A stretch of DNA of 26,214 nt from Chara braunii (lineage: Eukaryota; Streptophyta; Charophyceae; Charales; Characeae). The notes beneath the pieces were generated by a model that did not search any database, was not told the origin of the DNA, and worked only from the letters and a program-made list of their open reading frames with translations. The first letter of the stretch is position 1. Each line of letters starts with the position of its first letter. The translations under genes were made by a program, and so were the position numbers. Shown here piece after piece: positions 19,055 to 26,214 of the stretch. The stretch lies in the NCBI GenBank assembly GCA_003427395.1, contig BFEA01000001.1:13243552-13269765 (forward strand), written 5' to 3'.

Positions 19055-19300
19055 CAACTGCAAATTATGCATGGTGCCCGTCTACTTGTTGCGCTTGAGA
19101 TCATCAAGTTTCTTCCGGGTTCTTGCGGCAGCATGTGGATCCTTAAATTGTTTGATAAGGATCTCCTCAAGTGTGGCTATGGGTGTGGCTTTGAGCCAGT
19201 GTGTCAAATTGATCTTAGTGTACCCGGCTTGCGTAGCTTGGACTTCTAAGAATCCTCGTACAGCCGGCTCGACGTTGGTCCCCATGATCAAGGACTGGCA
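19055..19300 (-). pseudogene. gag capsid fragment, opposite strand
   Basis: The minus-strand frame reads VEPAVRGFLEVQATQAGYTK, INLTHWLKATPIATLEEILI, then KQFKDPHAAARTRKKLDDLK. This looks like the Retrotrans_gag capsid domain of another LTR element. Coding stops at 19082 by frame, but the sequence type starts right at the break of element 3. Upstream on the minus strand (to about 19790) a weakly open leader-like stretch follows that I cannot assign. Confidence 0.55.
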
Positions 19301-19978
19301 GCGACTTCACCGACATGGGACGGACTTTCGGGGTTCTGCCAGGGTGGCTAGTTCAGATTGACCCCGGGGTGACTGTTCGGGGATTCTGCTGCTACGGCAG
19401 CCATAGCCAGGGTTTTTGAGGTGGCAAGGAGGAAGAAGAAGACTCCTGGATATCCCGTTGAATATTTGTTTGTGATTGTTTGGGGTTGTTGACAACGAGG
19501 TTGTGATTCTTGGAATGAAGTGCTCTGGATTGATTGGAGGACGGGAGATGAATAAAAATTGAAATTTGTTTTTCAATTCTCTTGTGTCTGTTGAGCTTCC
19601 GCTGTGCATCTCTCTCTGGTTTTGTGTGGATTTGCCTCCTTCGAGTCTACTCTGCGATTGCATGCCTCCGATCGCCGCCGGATCTTCTTGTAGCTGTAAA
19701 TCCAAAGGCCTAGTAAAGAGTCAACTCCATACCGTACATTTTCGGTCACATCCACTCCAGGATCCAAGGGAGTTGTTCCTTCAGACTGTGTAGAGTAAAA
19801 CCTGCTTAGGCTTAGCAGATACCTAGACCCCTTCCCTACTGGCGAAGTAGCCAGTGCTTTCCTGTCACCAGGTCTGTTTCGAGTTAGGCATGACTGCCAT
19901 CTTTTCGGTGTCTAGTGGCTTTTTTTGTGTATGGGAACATTCTATGTGGATTGAAGTTCAATCGGGTACATAACAAGT
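19301..19978. other. unassigned stretch
   Basis: Probably leader or upstream sequence of the opposing gag fragment to about 19790. The overlapping minus-strand frames (19307-19705, 19573-19767) show no domain. After that I see nothing assignable. A plus-strand AATAAA at about 19552 has no gene in front of it that would use it. Confidence 0.4.
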
Positions 19979-20210
19979 ATTTGAATTTTGAAGATAGATC
20001 AACATTTTTAGCAGAATCACTGAATTTCAACGAAGTATAACATTCACAGCCTGGCACAATCCTTATCTGTTACTGCAGGGCAGTCTTTTTAAGGATTTGA
20101 ATTTTGAAGATCAACAATTTTTTGCAGAATCACGAAATTCCATAGACGAAGTATAACATTCACAGCCTGGCACAATCCTTATCTGTAACTGCAGGGCAGT
20201 CTTGCTAAAT
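19979..20210. repeat. 116-bp tandem duplication
   Basis: Copy 1 runs 19979-20094 and copy 2 from 20095. The offset of 116 is constant at ATTTGAATTTTGAAG and at CACAGCCTGGCACAATCC (20045/20161). The copies are about 90 percent alike by eye. Confidence 0.9.
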
Positions 20211-20251
20211 CCGATAACTTATTGCTAAAGTCCTGCTGTTCCTTGCGCAGA

Positions 20252-20490
20252 CAGCGGGCGAGTTTAACAGAGGTGGAGAGGCTGGGGGATTAATCGTTGT
20301 TACATCGTTCGGTACTACTCAGAGGTATGTACTCTGTATGTAGGTCTCAGGCTTACAGCAGCGGGCATGTTGAACAGAGGTGGAGAGGCCGGGGGATTAA
20401 ATTCTGATCAATCGTTGTTATATCGTTAAGTACCAGTCAGAGGTATGTACTCTGTAATAGTCTGTATGCAGGTGTCAGTCTTACAGCAAT
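20252..20490. repeat. second tandem duplication, about 107-118 bp
   Basis: CAGCGGGC...AACAGAGGTGGAGAGG occurs at 20252 and 20359. CAGAGGTATGTACTCTGTA occurs at 20320 and 20438. The change of offset from 107 to 118 comes from a short insertion in the second copy. It lies immediately after the 116-bp duplication. Confidence 0.85.
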
Positions 20491-20699
20491 GTATGCTTCC
20501 TATTTGATGATTACCCTTCCTTCATCTGCTCAATTTGAGAGTAAAATGGTTCAATGCCTGAAGGCAATATCAGCTGTTTCTTCTTCAATTCATTGATATT
20601 CTGTGTCTCGCATTACTCCTTTCCGTCCGACATTGCCTTTCATTTTGTAATGCGTTTTGTCTTCTTTCTGTCATTGCCATTCATCTGTGCACGTAACAG

Positions 20700-21031
20700 G
20701 TCGTCACGCGTTTTTGACCTCAATGCCGGACTCTGCATTCTACCATGAGAAGGATTTACGGATTGGCAGTTTCATTAGGGTGTACGATCGGGATCTACTC
20801 CTCCACGATTGTGACGAGTACACATACCAGCACTACAGGACAAAATGGGGGCTTACCGATGAGGATCTTATGCCAGTGGACATCCAAGAACCTCCTCCTG
20901 TGCTGCCACAAAATATGATCCCTCCACATAATGGCTTTGGACAAGAAAAGGATGCGCTCCAGAACTGCATTTCACTTATTCCCAAACCCCTTAGGAAGGA
21001 TTTCAACAAGCTGATGACCAATGATGGAAAG
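20700..21031 (+). CDS. EFHC1: EFHC1/Rib72-like exon (DM10 domain and linker)
   Basis: This internal exon encodes the end of a DM10 domain and the linker to the next one: SAFYHEKDLRIGSFIRVYDR, LLLHDCDEYTYQHYRTKWG, PPHNGFGQEKDALQNCISLI, KPLRKDFNKLMTNDGK. The DCDE(Y/F)T and PPxNGFG...D(S/A)LQNC patterns are, as I know the family, hallmarks of EFHC1/EFHC2 and the algal Rib72 protein, a microtubule inner protein of axonemal doublets. The acceptor is a pyrimidine-rich tract ending ACGTAACAG before 20700; the donor is GGAAAG|GTATGT at 21031. It ends on a complete codon (phase 0). Whether it is EFHC1 or its paralogue cannot be told. Upstream exons are not seen in the window. Confidence 0.8.
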
Positions 21032-21535
21032 GTATGTCGTTTGCGCACATAACTTCAGAATGGGAAGAGAACGGAAAGAATGAAACTTCAGAAAGGAAAA
21101 ACGATGGAAAGGCATGTCATTGCTGATGCACTCCAGTCCAGAAGGAACCCCGAGTGGTCTTCAAAGGGGATAGGTATGGTGAGGTGCCACAAACTCCTAC
21201 TGAAAGAATGTAAGTGAGTGAAGAAAATGACCTTGATTGTTGAACTGACCAGGTTGGGCTTGAGTTGTAGGTTATGGTTAAACTAGAATGTGAAATGGCC
21301 AGCCCATTGATAATGCACAGTCTTCGGTTAACACGTAGTGCAAGGACCATTCAATCTACCGCTATTAAGCCCTGTCCTGAACAGGGACAATGCGCTCACC
21401 TATGATTCAGGAAGTAGCCTTTGGCAGAGGCTGATTCAAAAAATGGCTCCCTGGAACAACAGCCAGACCAATTCGGCTCCCATCTCACCTCCCTCTCTCT
21501 TCTTGGACTCGGTTAATCCCTAGATGCAGGCTGTG

Positions 21536-21618
<83 letters not shown>

Positions 21619-21619
21619 N

Positions 21620-21711
<92 letters not shown>
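21536..21711. repeat. (CT)n then (GT)n microsatellite
   Basis: About 80 CT units with a single N at 21619, then a short GT run (21695-21711). The N sits in the pure repeat, so true length is unknown. The Arg-Glu or Ser-Leu frames across it are not genes. Confidence 0.97.
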
Positions 21712-21712
<1 letters not shown>

Positions 21713-22028
21713 TTTGCCTGACACATAGCACGAATACTTCATGCTACGTAACCTCACAGGAACCTGTGATACGACCGTCCGTGCCCCAGATCCTCACCCG
21801 CATCCAGTCTCACGTTTGTTTAGTCATTTGGGGGGAACTGGGTTTTATTGCCCTATAGACTATGTAGGACTCAGTAGGAGCATATATTGTTAGACTTTTG
21901 ACATAGGTTGGCAAGGCCATTCCCAAAGCACCAAAGGAAAAGACCAGTAGGGTGGAAGAGGCAGAAGACATCAGACACGAAAGAACTGGGCAAAGCAGCA
22001 AGGCAACTTCATGGAGGGCACACATAGG

Positions 22029-22480
22029 CTGGAGGGGACGGGGGAGGCGGGAGGACCGACAGTATAGTAGCACATAGAAGAACACACTGGGGCAAGGGAA
22101 AAGATCAGCAAAAGGAGAAGACAGTACACAGCAACCAAGAACCAACCAGCCAAAGCAGCCAGGCACAAGCAGGGATGCAACACAGGTTGGTGGGCATGCG
22201 GGAGGCTGGAGGGCAGAGAACACTCAAACACACAGTGCAACAAGAAGAAAGGGAAACAAAAGATGGTAAAGGAGAGGGCACGAGGCAACAGGCGATAGGA
22301 CGACAGGCAGCAGCATAGGACTAGAGGCAGCGAGGTGAAAAGACAAGGCTGCAGGGCACGGGGGAGGCGGGAGGGCAGACAACACACAAACACGTCAAGC
22401 AGACGACACACAAGCACACCACCCAGACCAAGCAAACGACGCAAAACCACACAAAACAGACAAGCGGAAATTTTCAAGGA
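22029..22480. repeat. tandem repeat of about 160 bp, three diverged copies
   Basis: GGCTGGAGGGGACGGGGGAG-type starts occur at about 22029, 22185 and 22346 (spacing 156 and 161). Each is followed by GGAGGGCAGA...ACAC and a purine-rich stretch. The plus strand has very few T. Confidence 0.7.
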
Positions 22481-22656
22481 CTGAAAAAAAATAAAACTGA
22501 TGATAAATTGTTTCGTCAGAGTTGCACCGACTCATCAGGAGGCTGAACCTTCGACAATCTGCGGAATGCCCGCATTAATAGTTTGGTTCATGAAACTTTT
22601 GAGTCTTGACCCACGTTGAAGGCAGACTGTCCCCAAGCGGAACATAGCAGTGGGCA

Positions 22657-23000
22657 GAAACTCAGCGAAGCACCAGGCAACGCTGGAGCAACTCTAACTG
22701 CACAATGCCGACAACGACTGCAAGGAACGACACAGCAAGCAGGCGAGCAGCACAGCAACAGCGCAACGAAGCACAAGGCAACACCAACACAGCAGCCACA
22801 TCATATGACACACAAGCAAGGAACGCGGAAGGAACGGCACGCAGATGGGCAGCAAGGCAACAGTGCAGCGAAGCACTGGGGCAACACCAACACGACGGCC
22901 ACATCACATAGTGAACACAGCAACTGGCAAAGAACGGCATGCAACTCCAGCGGGACGGGCAGCAAGGCAGTGGCAGAGCGCAGACAAGGCAGTCTGCACA
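22657..23000. repeat. tandem repeat of about 101 bp, about 3.5 copies
   Basis: CAACAGYGCARCGAAGCAC followed by GGCAACACCAACAC occurs at 22757 and 22858. Earlier and later partial copies are seen at about 22663 (CAGCGAAGCACCAGGCAAC) and 22961. T is strongly depleted on the plus strand. Confidence 0.75.
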
Positions 23001-24079
23001 TCCAACACGGAGCAAAGCGGCACATCACCTACTCACATCACGGGTGAACTTCGCAGACTGTTGGTTCCCACCACCTGCTGAGCCAGGAAGGTACTCCGGC
23101 GGACGTCAATCATCCACCCACAGACCTCATGCACCACAGACATCACAGATGGAGTGCCCCCCTAAGAGCCCTGCAGGCACTCCAAACTACCAACCACGGA
23201 CAATTTACCACTTCTTAAGGGTGCTCACGGAGATACACACAAAGTACTTGGGAAAAATCAAGAAAGGGGAAAACCATCAAAATGATTGTGTGTGCGTGTC
23301 TTTTGTTTTCTCTGAGTCTGTGTTTGGAAAACCCTCATTTCCTGACTATGAGCCAGGTACCGGCCTCTAGCCAACTGCATTACTGGCTGACAATTGCAGA
23401 GACAAATTGCATTCAGAAGATGATGCTCATCCAGCAGACCGTCAATCAGCATTACTTATGACATGTGCCTCAGACACTCAGAATACGATGCGATTGAATT
23501 CGCTTCACTGAAGGGAAACAGCAAGAAGAAGGTCCCACATGAAGGATGCACACAAACTCGAAGAATACACCTCCATCCGACCTCCTCCAACCTCCTGCAA
23601 ATTACTACTTTGCCAGCAATCATTGTTACGGCCAAGAGTGAATGAGCTGTACGCCCCCAGGGGCCACACCTGTGAACACTGCCATTAGATCTCCACAGCA
23701 GGTCCTTGCGAGTCTTCACTCGTTTTAGGCCACCCAATTATAGCCTATATCTCAACCTATGCCAGCGCCAGTACGAACTCAAGGTCGATATTCCAACCAA
23801 ATTCAACCATGCAGGTGCTTTCAATGTCTCCCAGCCCTAGTGCCATCTTCCCCTAACCTGTACACATTCCACGATCCTAAGCACCTGTGAAGGTGGGCAT
23901 CCACCATAATCAGAAGCTTGAAAACTCGCGCCAGAAAATTCCATCACTGCGCAAAAAACTTGGCATTTCTTCAAAAGTAGTCAGCACCATTAAATGAACA
24001 AAGGGAGGAATCTACCAGCCTGGCAGCCTGCACTCAAAAGATCCTTAACAACTTAACAGGAGAATAGCTGGCCTTATAT

Positions 24080-24452
24080 AGCCTGGGTAGAAGTATCGGG
24101 CCGATGGTTGAATTGGCATTGCCCAATCCCAGTAGAAGCTTCTAGGGACTGGGACAACTGTATGTTGTTGTCCTATGGCTAAATGTCTACCTTCTTCCCC
24201 CGAATACAACGTATGGTCATTATAGCGGTATTTAGACTGAAAGATGCCTCAAATACAGCTATGATGACCATACGTTGTGTTCGGGGGAAGAAGGTAATAC
24301 AGCCTGGGTAGGAAGTATCAGGCCCATGGTGGAATAGGAAGTACCATAATTGAGGCCTCTTTCTCAAATGGGGATGGCCTGATCCCAGTACAAGCTTCTA
24401 GAAAATGGGACAGCTGTATGTACTATGTAGCTTATCTGTTGGGTAAATGTCC
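24080..24452. repeat. direct repeat flanking a MITE
   Basis: AGCCTGGGTAG-AAGTATC starts at 24080 and at 24301 (offset 221). The shared parts go on through ATCCCAGTASAAGCTTCTAG and GGGACARCTGTATGT to TAAATGTC. Copy 2 carries about 40 extra bases. The MITE sits exactly at the end of copy 1, after TAAATGTC. Confidence 0.8.
24190..24294. mobile_element. 105-bp Stowaway/mariner-type MITE (near-complete foldback)
   Basis: The element starts CCTTCTTCCCCCGAA and ends TTCGGGGGAAGAAGG, flanked on both sides by TA (24188-24189, 24295-24296). The inverted repeats extend for about 45-50 bp per side with few mismatches, leaving a loop of about 12 bases. TA target duplication and terminal inverted repeats fit a non-autonomous Tc1/mariner-type element. 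It has no coding capacity. A transcript would fold into a long hairpin inside the EFHC1-like intron. Confidence 0.85.
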
Positions 24453-24977
24453 CTGTGTAAAGTTGTAAACAACTTTCTAGCTTGCCTTTCGAGTCTCGAC
24501 TCAAACCACCAGTTCACCCAAGCCTAGGTTCACTGAAAAGAGCAACCCCCTGGGCATTCTCACCCTTGAACATCGCTCCTACGGGGCCACACTGACTTGG
24601 ATTGAAATATGCATTCGGTTTGGAACGAATACTTTTTCTGAGTTTTTCATGTGCCACAGTGCCAAACCATTCTGTTTTGGTTTTATTTTTATTTTTCCCT
24701 GACATAGAGTAGCCTCAGCAGAGTCAGCAACACCCCTGATTCTTTTTTTCCGGATTTTTCGTCTCGGAAATAAGAATTAAAAATCACCAAAGTCGAGGTA
24801 CTTGGAATTTTGCTCACACACTCGTTCCGTAGAAAATATTCTTCTTGAATTCAGCTATGTCGAATAAAGAATCTATACCTCCCATTGGGTCTGGTAGGCC
24901 GAAGTGGTGTGTTCTTGCTGCGCCTCCCCAGCAAGACACCAACTTAGCTGTGGTGGAACTGGCGGTTTAAGCTAATG

Positions 24978-25041
24978 TTTTCAAAAAAATTAAAAAAATC
25001 AATAAGGTCAAAATTTAAAATTTTCAATTTTTTTTTGAAAA
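24978..25041. other. AT-rich inverted repeat
   Basis: TTTTCAAAAAAATT (24978-24991) pairs with AATTTTTTTTTGAAAA (25026-25041) around an AT-rich loop. Confidence 0.6.
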
Positions 25042-25507
25042 AGGCAGTCAGCATTTCACACAAGGGCAAAAACTGCCAAAAAGGCATAGCTATTGTCGCA
25101 CAGTCCGCAGATGTACAGCTGAAGTCAAGGCGTACCTTTTTCAAATGTGGTACAGCTTGAGGAGAGCATTGGCACTCTTCCAAGTGAGGGCTCAAAGTGC
25201 TGCAACACTGAAGATTCTTGCAACAGCGGTGAGAGACACTCGGTCTGCTAGGTAGCTGTGACCAGGGACAGGATGGTCGCCGCTACAGGCCCATCTCCAG
25301 AGCTACTGGACCTGTGGCCGCTTTCAAAGTCGTGAATGGCAAAACTCGCCTTTGTGACTGGCAGTCAACTGTGGTTGGTCAATTGCTCGCTTCATTCGTC
25401 CAGACTTTCCAACTTCCTTTCCTTCCAAAAACTTGAACAAAATAGTGTACAGTCTTATCAACTTTTAATAAAAGTCTTTTATCAAGTTTTATGGCTACAC
25501 GGTTACA

Positions 25508-25552
25508 CCTCCATTCTAGTGTCAGGTGATAGAATGGAGGGGTATCACCTGA
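25508..25552. other. interleaved inverted repeats (pseudoknot topology)
   Basis: CCTCCATTCTA (25508-25518) pairs with TAGAATGGAGG (25530-25540). TCAGGTGAT (25522-25530) pairs with ATCACCTGA (25544-25552). The order A, B, A', B' is that of an H-type pseudoknot. B and A' share one base. Confidence 0.85.
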
Positions 25553-25927
25553 AGTCATCTTACCCACTGGTAGGTTCCAAGAGAGGTAATGGGACATCCA
25601 TGAGAATGGAACAAGTCCTGTGTTCTCAGCACCAAGGTGCACGGCTTCCCTCTGACAGTCTTGTCATATGTCCCTACTTTATCCGCCCATCCTCCCGCAG
25701 ACCCTTCTTGTTTCTGTTGCACCAAATTTTCTGACTAGCATCTGGTGAGGAAGACTGATTTGGACGGAATGGCAATGAGCCCTGTTATCACCTCGGTTTA
25801 GTACTTGCTTATCAGAAGCGGCAAAGCTGGAAAAGAGTGTAAATGCTCCGTAGGGACTTGAGCGAAGGGCATTAGGAGCTGCGATTAAGGACTACATCAT
25901 TGATTTGTGTGTGCGGCATGTGCTCAG

Positions 25928-26011
25928 GAAATGTGCTTCTCTGCACATCTGGTTGAGGACGACGAGCACAAGCTTGCAGCTGCGGATCATGGTCGGCGGT
26001 TCATCATTACG
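25928..26011 (+). CDS. EFHC1: EFHC1/Rib72-like exon (start of next DM10 domain)
   Basis: An 84-bp, 28-codon exon reads EMCFSAHLVEDDEHKLAAAD, then HGRRFIIT. It follows NDGK of the previous exon, as the start of a second DM10 domain does in this family (aromatic strand, acidic loop, GRRF-I-I/S). The acceptor is TGCTCAG before 25928; the donor is ATTACG|GTATGC at 26011. Both ends are phase 0. The exon that should carry the following DM10 strand lies beyond the window. Confidence rests on the two matching phases and on the linked protein context; the exon alone is too short to prove. Confidence 0.7.
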
Positions 26012-26150
26012 GTATGCAGCTTCAACTGCTGTCTCCCCCCCTGCTTGTTCCATCTGAAGCATGATTGCACATTGTACTGTGGTCTCTCTCTCTTCAGCCC
26101 TTTCCTTGTGATCCAGGCATCTCAGCTGGCAATACTATTTGGTCCCCCCT

Positions 26151-26154
<4 letters not shown>
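26012..26154 (+). other. intron start of EFHC1-like gene
   Basis: Follows donor GTATGC. Pyrimidine-rich, with possible acceptors (CTCTTCAG near 26097) but no DM10-like coding after them. Confidence 0.5.

Positions 26155-26214
<60 letters not shown>
26155..26214. repeat. (CT)n microsatellite at window end
   Basis: Pure CT/TC repeat running to the last base; true length unknown. Confidence 0.97.

Larger units (their letters stand above)
21032..25927 (+). other. 4.9-kb intron of the EFHC1-like gene
   Basis: Bounded by GTATGT at 21032 and TGCTCAG before 25928. Both neighbouring exons are phase 0, so splicing keeps the frame. It contains a CT/GT microsatellite, two low-T tandem arrays, a direct repeat with a MITE, an AT hairpin and a pseudoknot-like motif. 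Stretches 23050-24079, 24453-24977, 25042-25507 and 25553-25927 show nothing I can assign; the open frame at 25336-25734 has no recognisable domain. Confidence 0.7.

Noticed and set aside
19548-19560. AATAAA as a gene polyadenylation signal
   Set aside because: No plus-strand gene ends upstream; the flanking sequence belongs to an opposite-strand retroelement fragment.
21485-21757. Open frames of Arg-Glu or Ser-Leu repeats
   Set aside because: They are translations of the CT microsatellite and contain an N.
21810-22477. Minus-strand hydrophobic frames resembling membrane proteins
   Set aside because: The Leu/Cys/Ser-rich translations follow from T depletion on the plus strand of a tandem repeat array.
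25336-25734. 132-codon plus-strand frame in the EFHC1-like intron
   Set aside because: No recognisable domain, lies within an intron, and the opposite strand is equally open.
26097-26120. A third EFHC1-like exon after the CTCTTCAG acceptor
   Set aside because: The sequence after it does not encode the expected DM10 strand.
1-26214. CRISPR array, operon or bacterial-type system
   Set aside because: The repeats are microsatellites, tandem duplications and transposon parts; splice sites and retroelements show nuclear eukaryotic DNA.

Overview
The window looks like repeat-dense, intron-rich plant or green-lineage nuclear DNA. The evidence is degenerate Ty3/gypsy chromoviruses, a plant-type LINE with a zf-RVT tail, GT-AG splice sites, a TA-flanked MITE, long CT/GAA microsatellites and two exons of a flagellar protein. 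A streptophyte with flagellated sperm, such as a charophyte (Chara-like), fits the style of the retroelement proteins and the ciliary gene. That assignment is an inference.

Layout. (1) 81-6867, minus strand: a decayed Ty3/gypsy chromovirus read right to left, with gag (repeat-expanded N-terminus, capsid, CCHC knuckle), protease, RT, RNase H, integrase, chromodomain, polypurine tract (PPT) and a candidate 3' LTR. It carries several frameshifts and stops, one of them exactly in the RT YMDD box. (2) 6871-9457: homopolymer junction, AT-rich unique-looking DNA, two primer-binding-site-like motifs facing apart, then a second 3' LTR. (3) 9499-10690, minus strand: only the 3' end (integrase end and chromodomain-like region) of a second gypsy element. 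(4) 10679-12150 and 18142-19053, plus strand: a third gypsy element (gag knuckle, protease, RT, RNase H) split inside its RT by a LINE. (5) 12151-12625: T/A homopolymers, a short tRNA-like (SINE-like) module and GAA/CTT microsatellite, probably the expanded tail of the LINE. (6) 12626-18142, minus strand: a LINE with the end of ORF1, AP-endonuclease, RT and zf-RVT. (7) 19055-19800: an opposing gag fragment at the broken end of element 3. (8) 19979-20470: tandem duplications. (9) 20700-26214, plus strand: two phase-compatible exons of an EFHC1/Rib72-like DM10-domain gene, separated by a 4.9 kb intron full of repeats (CT tract, two low-T tandem arrays, a MITE, a pseudoknot-like motif).

The only host protein gene I can support is the EFHC1-like one. 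All other coding signals are retrotransposon relics. None of the three gypsy copies nor the LINE can be autonomous as read, because each has stops, frameshifts or truncation. Three single N bases (9190, 12175, 21619) lie in repeats or low-complexity sequence and probably mark collapsed assembly gaps, so exact structure there is unreliable.
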